A stretch of 25,989 nt of DNA from Jutongia huaianensis. GTDB taxonomy: Bacteria; Bacillota; Clostridia; Lachnospirales; Lachnospiraceae. This document shows, piece after piece, positions 1 to 8,240 of the stretch (its first letter is position 1; every line of letters starts with the position of its first letter). The stretch spans positions 1 through 25,989 of the forward strand of contig NZ_JACRSX010000026.1 in assembly GCF_014384985.1 (NCBI RefSeq). The letters run 5' to 3'. The notes under the pieces were generated by a model. It had not been told where the DNA came from and searched no databases. It saw nothing but the letters and a program-made list of their open reading frames with translations. Position numbers and translations under genes: made by a program.

Positions 1-19
1 AAAATAGTAATTATTCCTA

Positions 20-66
20 TTATTTAGATAAACGATGCCCACATAGAGCATCTTTTATCTAAATAA
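20..66 (-). terminator. Hairpin overlapping the 3' end of yaaA, probable operon terminator
   Basis: Bases 20-38 and 48-66 form a long inverted repeat: 13 matched bases, one mismatch, then 5 matched bases, with a 9-base loop. The yaaA stop codon (55-57) lies inside the stem. On the minus strand the hairpin is followed by AT-rich sequence but no clean run of T. It is therefore a good candidate for the end of the minus-strand operon, less certain as a classical Rho-independent terminator. Confidence 0.55.
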
Positions 67-816
67 TTTTGCCAGATTTCGTTCAAAAACATATTCATTA
101 TCTGATGATAGATCAGCTCTAAACGAATAGCCGAGTCTGTCAAATTTCTGAATATCCATAGGATCTTCAATATTGTTTTCTGCCATATATCGAACCATTT
201 CACCTCGAGCCATCTTTGCATAGGTACCTTTTGTTACCAGTTTGTCTCCTGATAACTCACAAAATGTGATCGTAATATAGTGATCCAGTGATGTAAGATG
301 CTTTTCTATACATTTAGAATACTCTTTTGATGCAAGATTAATGATAATCCTACTGTTATCAATCACTGAAGCGTATAATATATCTCCCCAGTACTCATAC
401 AAATTCCTGGCATCTCCTATTCCAATCTTCGCCTGCATTTCCAAACGATAAGGTGTCACCCCATCCATCGGTTTCAGCACACCATAAAATGCAGACAGTA
501 TTCTCAAACGGTCCTGTATATACTCAAACTGTCTGCCTTCAAACACAGATGGCGCCATATACTGAAATGCGATTCCTTCATATGACAATACTGCCGGAGT
601 AAGCATATGGTAAATATCCATATATTCCAATCTATGAAAATTCTGTTCCGCAATCTTATCATTACATTTCCAGATAGCCTTCAGTTCCTCTTTTGACTTA
701 CCCTGTAACCAGCTTAGTATCTCTGTTGTCTTATCAAGGAGCTCCGGCAATCCAACCGGTGCTATACTGTCGGTATCCGTAATCATCTTTTTAGTCGGAG
801 ATAATATAATTTTCAT
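55..816 (-). CDS. yaaA: YaaA/UPF0246 (DUF328) family peroxide stress protein
   Basis: The 253-residue product opens with the family signature MKIILSPTKKM and keeps the usual YaaA length of about 250 residues. In E. coli YaaA lowers free intracellular iron during H2O2 stress and has DNA-binding activity; that role is family knowledge, not seen here. The frame is also open to a TTG at 819. The ATG at 816 is preferred because it overlaps the TGA of the peroxiredoxin gene by one base (TGATG), which is typical translational coupling. It is the last gene of a six-gene operon, and its stop lies within a hairpin. The protein is cytoplasmic, with no signal peptide or membrane segment. Confidence 0.9.
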   Translation of the reverse strand: MKIILSPTKKMITDTDSIAPVGLPELLDKTTEILSWLQGKSKEELKAIWKCNDKIAEQNFHRLEYMDIYHMLTPAVLSYEGIAFQYMAPSVFEGRQFEYIQDRLRILSAFYGVLKPMDGVTPYRLEMQAKIGIGDARNLYEYWGDILYASVIDNSRIIINLASKEYSKCIEKHLTSLDHYITITFCELSGDKLVTKGTYAKMARGEMVRYMAENNIEDPMDIQKFDRLGYSFRADLSSDNEYVFERNLAKLFR

Positions 817-1271
817 CAATCTAATTCCTTTAGCATATTTTTCGGGTCATCTGCTGCCTTGACTTTATCATTGGCTCTGATGATAACTCCATGTTCGTCA
901 ATAAGATATGTAGTCCTTACCACACCCATAGAGACTTTTCCATAGTTTTTCTTTTCTTTCCAGACATCATATGCTTCAATAACTTTACGCTCCGGATCTG
1001 CTAAAAGTGTAAATGCCAGTCCATATTTCTCCTCGAATCTCTTGTGAGAAGCTACGGAATCCTTGCTAACTCCAAGAATAACTGCACCTTTTTCCATAAA
1101 TTGAGGATAACGTTCCGAAAAACCACATGCCTGCTTCGTACATCCCGCCGTATTATCCTTTGGATAAAAATATAAAATCACTTTCTTACCTGCATAATCA
1201 CTTAATTTATGCATTTCGCCATTCTGATCCGGCAATTCAAAATCCGGTGCTTTTGTTCCTGCTTCTAACAT
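816..1271 (-). CDS. bcp: Thioredoxin-dependent thiol peroxidase, Bcp/PrxQ-type peroxiredoxin
   Basis: The 151-residue protein has the peroxiredoxin fold signature. The peroxidatic cysteine is C44 in AGCTKQACG and the probable resolving cysteine is C49, the C-x4-C arrangement of atypical 2-Cys Bcp enzymes. These reduce H2O2 and organic peroxides using thioredoxin. Start ATG 1271 is preceded by AGGA inside the last codons of the upstream membrane-protein gene, only 3 bases away, so the two are coupled. It overlaps yaaA by one base downstream. The pairing with yaaA, an Mrp ATPase and a Cys-rich redox protein supports an oxidant-defence unit. Length and motifs are complete, with no sign of damage. 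Confidence 0.93.
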   Translation of the reverse strand: MLEAGTKAPDFELPDQNGEMHKLSDYAGKKVILYFYPKDNTAGCTKQACGFSERYPQFMEKGAVILGVSKDSVASHKRFEEKYGLAFTLLADPERKVIEAYDVWKEKKNYGKVSMGVVRTTYLIDEHGVIIRANDKVKAADDPKNMLKELD

Positions 1272-1274
1272 ATG

Positions 1275-1484
1275 TTATTCCTCCACTTCTTTATCTTCCG
1301 TCTGTTTCCTTGTTCTCTTATTGCCCGAAATCATTTTGTGCCCTGTAAAAACTGCCATAATCATACATATCAAGGAACCGAACGCAAAGTATTTATGTCC
1401 TGTGTTTAACCCTTTGTATCCCGTATAAAAAGTTCCAGCCATTGTGATCACTGCACCTATTGACCAATATTTATGTGCTTTCAT
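1275..1484 (-). CDS. Small two-helix membrane protein (possibly DUF6219-like)
   Basis: The 69-residue product starts MKAHKYWSIGAV. It has two hydrophobic segments (about residues 7-25 and 33-50) joined by a short Gly/Lys loop, and a charged tail (GNKRTRKQTEDKEVEE) likely in the cytoplasm. An AGGAGGTGA-type ribosome binding site lies just before the ATG at 1484. The sequence resembles small clostridial membrane proteins that I associate with DUF6219, but this is memory, not a search. It sits between a C_GCAxxG_C_C redox protein and a peroxiredoxin in the same operon, so a membrane role in the same stress response is possible. No catalytic residues are visible. Confidence 0.7.
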   Translation of the reverse strand: MKAHKYWSIGAVITMAGTFYTGYKGLNTGHKYFAFGSLICMIMAVFTGHKMISGNKRTRKQTEDKEVEE

Positions 1485-1518
1485 GATCCATTCACCTCCT
1501 GTACATGGCTATTTCCAT

Positions 1519-1929
1519 TCAGTTTGAAACTTCTTGATCTTCAGAACAAGTAAGTTGTTCTTCCAAAAACACACAGGCATCCTTTACACAGTCTATGCAT
1601 GACCTTTTTACGATTCCATCATCCATCCCTTTTAACTGCCTGCATATGACTGTTCCATTTTGCTCTTTAAATGCATTCATCATTTTTCTGGAGCTTTGCA
1701 TAGTATTTGGGGAATTCTTATTAATTAAGCCTAACATACTTACGGCTCCTATCAATGCTCCGCAAGTTCCTTCCATACTTTCTCCACCTCCAACCGCAAA
1801 TCCCTGTGTTAAATTCTTTGCTGTTTCTTCGTCTACTCCAGCCATATCACAATAAGTACATGCAACAGCCTGTGCGCAGTTATAACCACTCTTTTTTCTT
1901 TCTTCAGCTTCTTTTACTCTTGTATTCAT
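1519..1929 (-). CDS. C_GCAxxG_C_C family redox-active protein
   Basis: The 136-residue protein carries the spaced cysteines of this anaerobe family: C18 in GYNCAQAV, C56 in GTCGALIGA (the GCAxxG-like block), C96 in TVICRQLKG and a C-terminal cluster C111, C114, C119. Members are found in strict anaerobes and are thought to bind a metal or Fe-S cofactor and take part in redox chemistry; substrates are not known. The frame is open 7 codons further upstream (to 1950), but AGGAG at 1936-1940 stands 6 bases before the ATG at 1929, so 1929 is the start. It lies directly downstream of an Mrp-type Fe-S carrier ATPase, a plausible source of its cluster. Confidence 0.85.
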   Translation of the reverse strand: MNTRVKEAEERKKSGYNCAQAVACTYCDMAGVDEETAKNLTQGFAVGGGESMEGTCGALIGAVSMLGLINKNSPNTMQSSRKMMNAFKEQNGTVICRQLKGMDDGIVKRSCIDCVKDACVFLEEQLTCSEDQEVSN

Positions 1930-1958
1930 TCGTCTCTCCTTATTATTCATATGGATAC

Positions 1959-2783
1959 TTAAAACTTTTCTATCAGGTTATCAAGACAATCTGTTTCGTA
2001 ATCCTCAATTCTACCTTCATCACATGCCTTTGCTAGAGACGGATCAATCGGGATCTTTGCTGTCATTTCGATATGGTATTCTTCAGCCAATGTGTCGATA
2101 TCATTTTTTCCGAAAAGATAATGCTTATCATGACAGGTTGGACATTCATAATATGCCATGTTTTGTACAATTCCTATTACCGGTATATGCATCATTCCAG
2201 CCATTTTCACAGCTTTTCCTACGATCATTTCTACCAGATCCTGTGGAGAAGTTACCACAATAATCCCATCTACCGGCAATGATTGAAATACAGTCAGTGG
2301 TACATCACCTGTTCCGGGTGGCATATCTACAAACATATAATCTACATTGCCCCAGTATACATCTTTCCAGAACTGTTTTACCGTCCCTGCAATCAAAGGA
2401 CCTCTCCAGATTACCGGATCAGTTTCATGATCCAGTAAAAGATTCACTGACATTATTTTGATGCCGTGTCCAGACTCAACTGGAAAGATTCTATTTTTAT
2501 TGGTCTTATCTTTTTGGGACAATCCAAACATTTTAGGAATGGACGGTCCTGTAATATCCGCATCCAGAACAGCCACCGAATGCCCTTTTTCCCTTATAGA
2601 TGCAGCAAGCAAGGGAGTCACCAGGGACTTTCCAACGCCTCCTTTTCCGCTGACAACACCAATGACTTTATTTATCTGTGAACCTGTACCGGATTCTTCT
2701 ATCAGTTTCTTCGGTTCCCTTCGTTCAGAACACTCACTTCCACACTCTTTACAATTATTGGAACACTCCTTTGATCCACTCAT
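1959..2783 (-). CDS. Mrp/NBP35 (ApbC-type) Fe-S cluster carrier P-loop ATPase
   Basis: The 274-residue protein has the deviant Walker A GKGGVGKS (residues 46-53), the LDADITGPS switch region (73-81), PPGTGD (155-160) and the C-terminal CPTC pair (C214, C217) that holds a bridging [4Fe-4S] cluster between two subunits. The N-terminus has four extra cysteines (C7, C11, C14, C18), as in the NBP35 branch; the N-terminal MIP18/DUF59 domain of E. coli Mrp is absent. It is expected to carry and deliver Fe-S clusters in the cytoplasm. The ATG at 2783 overlaps the stop of the upstream NifX-like gene by one base (TGATG), so the two are coupled. Confidence 0.93.
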   Translation of the reverse strand: MSGSKECSNNCKECGSECSERREPKKLIEESGTGSQINKVIGVVSGKGGVGKSLVTPLLAASIREKGHSVAVLDADITGPSIPKMFGLSQKDKTNKNRIFPVESGHGIKIMSVNLLLDHETDPVIWRGPLIAGTVKQFWKDVYWGNVDYMFVDMPPGTGDVPLTVFQSLPVDGIIVVTSPQDLVEMIVGKAVKMAGMMHIPVIGIVQNMAYYECPTCHDKHYLFGKNDIDTLAEEYHIEMTAKIPIDPSLAKACDEGRIEDYETDCLDNLIEKF

Positions 2784-3121
2784 CAGCAGTCACTTCCATT
2801 ACCGGCACAGCCATGCTTATCCTCACCACAATGATGCGCTCCACATGTATGCTCATGATCATGATGTGTGCAATGTACATCCGGATTATACACCAGATTT
2901 CCACTGATATAATTTCTTACAGCTTCATCTGTATTTCCACTCACACCTCCAAGCAGCTGAATTCCCGCTTCTGCAAGTGCACTCTGGGCTCCACCGCCAA
3001 TACCACCACATATAAGTACATTAACACATGCTTCGGTCAGAAATGAAGACAATGCACCGTGTCCCTGCCCATTGGTATCTACAATCTGTGTCTGTTTAGT
3101 ATAAATTGTTATTATGGATTG
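2783..3121 (-). pseudogene. 5'-truncated NifX/NifB-type dinitrogenase iron-molybdenum cofactor family protein
   Basis: The frame reads a NifX-like C-terminal two thirds (VDTNGQGHGALSSFL, then LICGGIGGGAQSALAEAGIQ) and a His/Cys-rich tail (HHDHEH, CGAHHCGEDKHGC) suited to metal binding. Clear family sequence begins near 3088. The frame is open to 3121, where a TAA (3122-3124) closes it. About 30-35 residues of the family's N-terminus, normally MKIAVTYENG-like with an FGHT-type motif, are missing and no ATG is in frame. A TTG at 3052 could still make an 89-residue fragment, so it may not be fully silent. It is coupled by TGATG to the Mrp ATPase. Members usually bind Fe-Mo or Fe-S cofactors. Confidence 0.7.
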
Positions 3122-3335
3122 TTATTCCTATATTCTTACTCATCCCCTAACGTCTTAAACACAGTATTCTCCACACTCTGATACGAAATCAGCATCTTCA
3201 TTTATCAGTTAACTTTCCTTAACCATATCTAATAAAAGCGCTCAGGCGCTACTAAAAACTCTGCCGTCTCGGCAATAGTAATAAAGCCTTTTTCCAATGC
3301 ATATTTGTAGTATCTATCTTCTGCTACTTTAATTA
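3122..3335 (-). other. Junction region with orphan coding remnant, no intact gene
   Basis: This stretch lies between the GGDEF gene stop and the truncated nifX-like frame. On the minus strand a frame from about 3350 to a TAG at 3229-3231 reads like real coding sequence (AEDRYYKYALEKGFITIAE, then TAEFLVAPERFY). It has no start and overlaps the end of the GGDEF gene out of frame. A further tiny frame, beginning ATGAAGATGCTG and ending at a TAA just upstream of the nifX-like fragment, has 21 codons. I could not assign either. Together they suggest that a deletion or insertion removed the nifX 5' end and its promoter. Confidence 0.4.
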
Positions 3336-4418
3336 CTAGCGAATCGTATCTTCGCCTTTTAATTGTTTTTTATTTGCATACATGGCTGCATCTGCAATAG
3401 AACATATATGTTCAAAATCCTCGTCTGCATCCGGCGTGGCAAAACCAATGGCGCAGCAATAAAGAGTCTTAGAAAGCTCCCTCCGCATATGATCGACCAG
3501 AGCAGGGACATCATCTTTTGAAACCCGTGAACATAAGATCATAAACTCATCACCACCGGTTCGATACAGGTGGCATCCCCTCGGCAGTATATTTTGAATG
3601 CACGCTACAATCGTACACAAAGCCGTATCCCCGGCCGCATGGCCATTCTCGTCATTGATTCTCTTCAGATCATTTAAATCAATGGAAATTACCGCTGTCA
3701 GACATTTGCTCTCCATCAAATGATCCGCATCCAGATAAAAATACCGACGGTTGAGCGCACGCGTAAGTGGATCCCGCTTGAACTGCTGTGTCGTCAAATA
3801 CATATAATAAAATGCAATACTCACAGCTCCCGTGGTATTGATGAGTCCGTCATAATGGAAAAACGCCTCCAGAATGACAGCTATCGTGTTCGTCACCGCA
3901 ATGAAAATTGCGGTCAGCGATTCGTATGTATGCTCCATCTTATATAACTTATTAGTCAGGATAACCAATAGAATTAAATAAAAACCGGAGGCAGCAAATG
4001 CCGAATATCCAAGTGGCCCCCGCACAAATTCATTCTTATCCGAGTAGGAAAAACAAACACCTGAAAATAACGCAGTGAGAGCGATCAACGTATTCAGAAT
4101 CCCCGGAAGCGCAATAAATTTCTTAAACTTTTGCGACACTCTGTTACCACAGGAAAGAAGGATCACAAAGCATATATTGATTGGTCTAAGCGCATACCCA
4201 ATAATAGATACTGCCACACGCAGCATTGTCGGATACGGAAGTGTCGCACACCAGTATTCTATACTGTCAACGATAACCAGACAAAGTACTGAGCTTATCG
4301 CAATGGAAAACAACCGAATTACCTTTCTCTGAAATACAGGATTTACATTGACGAAAATCAACATAAAAAAAGATATTAAGATCGTCGCAAAATTCAACTG
4401 TAAAAAATAATGAAACAT
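3336..4418 (-). CDS. Membrane-bound GGDEF diguanylate cyclase
   Basis: The 360-residue protein has several hydrophobic helices (about residues 8-25, 36-53, 66-90, 105-125, 138-157, 168-187 and 195-208), a seven-helix-like N-terminal membrane sensor, then a GGDEF domain from residue 215. DPLTRALNRR opens it, D247 in ISIDLND is a likely metal ligand, and RTGGDEF (286-292) is the intact active loop. It should make cyclic-di-GMP from two GTP. The inhibitory I-site (RxxD five residues before GGDEF) is not present; the matching residues read PRGC. The ATG at 4418 follows a strong GGGGGAGGAG site. It appears monocistronic, with its own promoter (4464-4492). Confidence 0.9.
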   Translation of the reverse strand: MFHYFLQLNFATILISFFMLIFVNVNPVFQRKVIRLFSIAISSVLCLVIVDSIEYWCATLPYPTMLRVAVSIIGYALRPINICFVILLSCGNRVSQKFKKFIALPGILNTLIALTALFSGVCFSYSDKNEFVRGPLGYSAFAASGFYLILLVILTNKLYKMEHTYESLTAIFIAVTNTIAVILEAFFHYDGLINTTGAVSIAFYYMYLTTQQFKRDPLTRALNRRYFYLDADHLMESKCLTAVISIDLNDLKRINDENGHAAGDTALCTIVACIQNILPRGCHLYRTGGDEFMILCSRVSKDDVPALVDHMRRELSKTLYCCAIGFATPDADEDFEHICSIADAAMYANKKQLKGEDTIR

Positions 4419-4463
4419 AAACTCCTCCCCCTTTTCTATCTGTAAATATACATATTACACATT

Positions 4464-4492
4464 ATTATAACACAGAAAAGGGAAAATGTCTT
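4464..4492 (-). promoter_or_regulatory. SigmaA-type promoter for the GGDEF gene
   Basis: On the minus strand AAGACA (4487-4492) is followed by a 17-base spacer and a perfect TATAAT (4464-4469). Transcription would start about 35-40 bases before the GGGGGAGGAG ribosome binding site. The -35 matches four of six consensus positions. Confidence 0.6.
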
Positions 4493-4495
4493 TAT

Positions 4496-4615
4496 AGGGA
4501 CGTTCCTTTTGTCACAAAGAGTGTCCCTCTGTCTTCGTTGGAACACTGAACGTGATACAATTTAACCATATTTCCCCTAGAGGTGTTCAAAGGGGGGCAT
4601 TTGAACACTCCTAGG
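4496..4615. repeat. Palindromic intergenic repeat sequence
   Basis: Two inverted repeats sit between the GGDEF gene promoter and the terminator of the GGDEF-EAL gene. The first has GGGAC (4498-4502) against GTCCC (4523-4527) and GTTCC (4502-4506) against GGAAC (4540-4544). The second is stronger: 16-base arms 4576-4591 and 4600-4615 (CCTAGAGGTGTTCAAA type) with two mismatches around an 8-base loop. Neither is followed by a T-run on either strand, so they look like REP-type dispersed repeats rather than terminators. Wording such as TTTGTCACAAAG recurs in clostridial intergenic repeats that I remember, but copy number cannot be seen here. Confidence 0.5.
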
Positions 4616-4634
4616 AAAATGGCGTTTACAGGCA

Positions 4635-4670
4635 CAAAAGAAGGCAGCCCCACATAGCTGAGTCTGCCTT
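4635..4670 (-). terminator. Rho-independent terminator after the GGDEF-EAL gene
   Basis: On the minus strand AAGGCAG (4664-4670) pairs with CTGCCTT (4641-4647) and is followed directly by CTTTTGT. The hairpin starts 7 bases after the stop codon of the GGDEF-EAL gene. Confidence 0.8.
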
Positions 4671-4677
4671 ACTCTCT

Positions 4678-6369
4678 TTATTTAACGTTGATGCCACTGG
4701 CATATTGCTGCAGAAACTGTTTCTTTCCACATGGTCTTTCAAAATAATATCCCTGCAGATAATCAACCTTCATTTCTTTCATTTTCAGAAGCCATTCTTT
4801 TTCCTCGATGCCTTCTGCGCATATCCTGACGTTAATACTATGTACCATGGGGATGATATTTTTATATAATTCATAATCCCTGTCACTGTTCATCGCCTTG
4901 GCAGTAAAATCCCTATCCATTTTCACGTAACTTGGATTCATATCACGGATACAATGAAGATTCGAATATCCTGTTCCAAAATCATCGATCACAAATGGAA
5001 TCCCGTTCTTGTCCAGAGTTTTACGGAATTTACAGAACGAAGGTGTCATATCCATAAATCCGCTTTCTGTCATTTCAACACATAAGCATTCCGGCTGTAA
5101 TGAATATTTTTGAATTGCATCCAGAATATCCCGCTCCACATTGCCTTGCAGGATCTGAACATAGGATACATTTACATTCATCCGGAAGTCAGGAATATAT
5201 TTCTGCATTTCACAGCACATTGCTGCAGCTTCGTTCAAAATATATCTTCCAGCGGGAATGATCAATCCGGTCTCTTCCAATAATTGGATAAACTCCATCG
5301 GTGAAACAAACTCCCGCCCTTCTTCCGTTATCATGGAAAAACGCATCAGTGCCTCTGCTCCAATGATCTGTTCGGACTGACAGTCCACGATCGGCTGGTA
5401 GTATACTTCAAAGCCATCACAATGGTTCACAATAGCATTACGAAGTGTTGCTATGATTCTTCCTTTTTGCAAAAAGACCTCATAGTCATCCTGGTCAAAA
5501 ATATAGAATCTATTTTTACCCATGCTTTTTGCCTGTTTCAAGGCAAATTCAAACTTTTTGCGGCATTCTTCGTTTCCCTCACAAAATGTTGCTGCATCTA
5601 TAACACCAATAGAAATAGAAAATATAGCTTCATACTTTTCGGCTACTATGAAATTATGAAGTTTATCTGTAATCTTTTCTTTCAGTGCCACAGCGTCTTC
5701 TGCGGAGGAAGCTTCCAGATCCACGATCACATACTGATCCGCTACCAGATGATAAATTCTCTGCTTGTCTGAAAGGCATTCCTTCATACAACCGGCTACA
5801 CTTTTCAGGATATAATTACCATAATCAGCTCCCCTGGAGCTATTGATCGCTCCGAAATCATCAATTCCTACATGCATAAAAAAGCCCTTTGAAATGGGTT
5901 CCTTTTGCGAACGCAAGTAAGTAAGGAATTCCGGACCACCAAGCAGTCCGGTGACATTATCAGCCCTTCTCTTGTTGCCGGTCTCATTCAGACACCCGAT
6001 CAGATATTCCGCATTTCCCTGCTGATCATCGATAACGATACCACGGCAGTTGATCCAGACCGGCATACCTTCTTTATCAAGCCATCTATAATGAAGATTA
6101 TGTACCTTTTCTCTTCCTTCACATATATCCGCAAGATGCTTTGCAAGCATCTCACGGTCTCCTTCATATACTACCTTCATAACTTCATTTGACATATCTG
6201 TCAGGATATTACTCGGTATATTAAATCGTTCCACAGCTGACTGTGAAATCTCAAAGGCATTATTCTGCAGATCAAATATATACAGATAATCATCCATACA
6301 TTCTGTAATGATCTCAAATAAGATTTCTGCTGTTTGCCCTCCAAACATTTTAAATATATCATTAATCAC
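4678..6369 (-). CDS. PAS - degenerate GGDEF - EAL cyclic-di-GMP phosphodiesterase
   Basis: The 563-residue cytoplasmic protein has a PAS-like sensor (about 20-130, with a PAC-like HNLHYRWLDKEGMPVW stretch), a GGDEF-fold domain (about 137-292) whose active loop is degraded to VADQY (209-213), and an EAL domain (about 300-555). The EAL motifs appear complete: E339-A340-L341, VNVS (399-402), VEMTES (431-436), DDFGTGYS (462-469), K483, E519 and LQG (538-540). It should hydrolyse cyclic-di-GMP to pGpG, with the dead cyclase domain perhaps serving as a GTP sensor. Translation starts at GTG 6369, with AGGAAGG about 8 bases upstream. It lies 46 bases after the chemotaxis receptor gene, so the two are likely co-transcribed and end at the same terminator. 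Confidence 0.92.
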   Translation of the reverse strand: MINDIFKMFGGQTAEILFEIITECMDDYLYIFDLQNNAFEISQSAVERFNIPSNILTDMSNEVMKVVYEGDREMLAKHLADICEGREKVHNLHYRWLDKEGMPVWINCRGIVIDDQQGNAEYLIGCLNETGNKRRADNVTGLLGGPEFLTYLRSQKEPISKGFFMHVGIDDFGAINSSRGADYGNYILKSVAGCMKECLSDKQRIYHLVADQYVIVDLEASSAEDAVALKEKITDKLHNFIVAEKYEAIFSISIGVIDAATFCEGNEECRKKFEFALKQAKSMGKNRFYIFDQDDYEVFLQKGRIIATLRNAIVNHCDGFEVYYQPIVDCQSEQIIGAEALMRFSMITEEGREFVSPMEFIQLLEETGLIIPAGRYILNEAAAMCCEMQKYIPDFRMNVNVSYVQILQGNVERDILDAIQKYSLQPECLCVEMTESGFMDMTPSFCKFRKTLDKNGIPFVIDDFGTGYSNLHCIRDMNPSYVKMDRDFTAKAMNSDRDYELYKNIIPMVHSINVRICAEGIEEKEWLLKMKEMKVDYLQGYYFERPCGKKQFLQQYASGINVK

Positions 6370-6415
6370 AACAAGAACCTTCCTTTCGACAACTTCACTC
6401 TATTCCTGTCATTTT

Positions 6416-8134
6416 CTAGAATAGCTTAAAGATATTCACGCGGTCTTGCATCTTGGCTGCTCCCTCTGCCAGATTAATACTGATTGCAGTATTCTCTTCG
6501 GAGGATGCAGCATTGCCCTGTACCACACCGGACAGCTGTTCAATTCCCTGGCCGATCTGTTCCAAAGACTCTGCCTGGGAGTTTGCTTTCTCCATGGTGT
6601 TCTGTGCAATCTCTGCAAAGGACTCCATATCTGCAATGATCTGATTAAATGCGTCTGCTGTTGTTCTTGTGACCGTATTGCCCCTTTCGATTTCCACTAA
6701 GGTCTTATCGATCAGATCTCTCGTATTCACAGCCGACTTCGCACTATCCGCTGCCAGCTTGCCGATCTGATCCGCAACCACCGCAAAGCCTCTTCCTGCT
6801 TCTCCTGCTCTGGCAGCTTCAATGGAAGCATTTAGGGATAACAGGTTGGTCTGGGATGCAATATCCTCGATATCTGTGATAATATTACCGATCTCCTTGG
6901 AGATTTCTGTAATGTGCTCCATTTCCATCAGCAGATCGTTCATTTTTTCTTTTTCTACGTTCGCTTTATTTGCAGAGGCTTTTACACGTGCAGATGCGCT
7001 CTGTGTTTCCTTCGCTGTATCTGCCGCCAGATCCACGACTGTATCAATGGTGGCATTCAATTCCTCGATAACTCCTGCCTGCTCTGTTGCACCGTCCGCC
7101 AGGGATTTTGATGCATTTTCCACCTCGGATGCATTCGATGATACCTGTTCTGCCAGATTGCTGATCTCGGTCAGGGTACTGTTAAACCGTTTCAGAATAT
7201 ACAGCAGTGATGCCTTCAATTCCGAGAAATCGCCTAGGAAATCTGTAATATCATCACCATTTCTGGTCAGGTCACCCTGCGCTATTGCTTTTACCTCCAC
7301 AGAGATCTCGCTGACATAATCTGCCAGAATACCCATGGCTTCTTTCAGATTCCTGATGGTATCGCCAAGCTCATCCTCAGACTCATAGGTAAGCATTTCT
7401 ACATTAGACAGTTCGCCCTTACGCAGGCTGGCAACTGCTGCCTTTATCTGTTCTACCGGCTCGGTAATGGAATTGGTAATGATCTTTCCGATCAGTGTCG
7501 TCACTACAGCAATCGCAAGACCCGCTGCCACGATCACAATAAATATGATTACAGTGCATACATTAGCCATGGTCTTTGCCCGGTCTAATTCTACCTGGAA
7601 CTCGTCACGTAATATAGTTAATTTTTCAGCAAAAGCTTTATATTCTTCATACACCTCTCCGGTCATCAGTTTCGATGCTTCCTGCTGTTTACCCTCACGG
7701 CTCAACTTCAGGATTTCATCTGAAGCAGCCCTGTATTCTTCCCATGCAGCGTTTGCTACTTCGTAATCGTCCTGTCCTTTTTGAGCATCACTGTCTGCAG
7801 TGATGATCGCATCCAGATTCGCACCGGTATCCTGGATCTGACTCTCCAGCTTCTGAATTTCTTCTTCGCAGGAGTTCATGATTGCTGCATCTGATTCTAC
7901 CAGATGCTGATACTGTTTGATTCTGTATTTCGCAGTCATTGTCTCTAAATCCTGCAGACATTCCAATGACGGAGACCAGACCTCCGTGATCTTCTCTATA
8001 TTTGAACGGATCACTAATGTCGAGATCAGTGCCACCAACATTAAAAATAATGTCATAACAAGCACTGTCATTCGATATACTTTTAATTTTCCTTCAACCT
8101 TTAAGTTAGCTATACGCTTTTTGATCTTTTCCAT
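6416..8134 (-). CDS. Methyl-accepting chemotaxis protein
   Basis: The 572-residue receptor has transmembrane helix 1 at about 21-42, a periplasm-facing four-helix-bundle-like ligand domain (43-190), helix 2 at about 193-215, a HAMP domain (216-270) with a second HAMP-like stretch after it, and a long signalling coiled coil. The CheA/CheW-contacting hairpin tip is the conserved block around residues 425-461 ([20 protein letters not shown], then [12 protein letters not shown]). There is no C-terminal CheR-binding pentapeptide. The frame is open to 8197, but AAGGAAGGG stands about 10 bases before the ATG at 8134, so that start is chosen. The gene is followed by the GGDEF-EAL gene, suggesting a joint sensory unit in a motile organism. 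Confidence 0.94.
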   Translation of the reverse strand: MEKIKKRIANLKVEGKLKVYRMTVLVMTLFLMLVALISTLVIRSNIEKITEVWSPSLECLQDLETMTAKYRIKQYQHLVESDAAIMNSCEEEIQKLESQIQDTGANLDAIITADSDAQKGQDDYEVANAAWEEYRAASDEILKLSREGKQQEASKLMTGEVYEEYKAFAEKLTILRDEFQVELDRAKTMANVCTVIIFIVIVAAGLAIAVVTTLIGKIITNSITEPVEQIKAAVASLRKGELSNVEMLTYESEDELGDTIRNLKEAMGILADYVSEISVEVKAIAQGDLTRNGDDITDFLGDFSELKASLLYILKRFNSTLTEISNLAEQVSSNASEVENASKSLADGATEQAGVIEELNATIDTVVDLAADTAKETQSASARVKASANKANVEKEKMNDLLMEMEHITEISKEIGNIITDIEDIASQTNLLSLNASIEAARAGEAGRGFAVVADQIGKLAADSAKSAVNTRDLIDKTLVEIERGNTVTRTTADAFNQIIADMESFAEIAQNTMEKANSQAESLEQIGQGIEQLSGVVQGNAASSEENTAISINLAEGAAKMQDRVNIFKLF

Positions 8135-8180
8135 GATAGTTTTCCCTTCCTTTGTAAATTCACATTTATTTATCCATAAA

Positions 8181-8203
8181 CGGTTATAATATAGCATACT
8201 TTA
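8181..8203 (-). promoter_or_regulatory. Possible promoter of the chemotaxis receptor gene
   Basis: The minus strand upstream of the start has an AT-rich TATATTATAA block (about 8185-8195) that could serve as a -10. TAAA (8200-8203) followed at about 15 bases by ACCG also partly matches the flagellar SigmaD pattern, but half of the second element does not match. I favour a weak promoter of unclear sigma class. Confidence 0.3.
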
Positions 8204-8240
8204 TTGGAAAAATCTATTAATAAAGTATTAAACTGAAACT

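Noticed and set aside
2458..2907. 149-codon plus-strand open frame
   Set aside because: Antisense to the Mrp ATPase and the NifX-like fragment, which carry clear motifs.
6822..7319. 165-codon plus-strand open frame
   Set aside because: Antisense shadow of the highly conserved signalling domain of the chemotaxis receptor; Ser/Ala-rich composition reflects the coiled coil read backwards.
8181..8203. Flagellar SigmaD promoter before the chemotaxis receptor gene
   Set aside because: TAAA and ACCG are at about the right distance, but half of the downstream element does not match; kept only as a weak promoter of unknown class.
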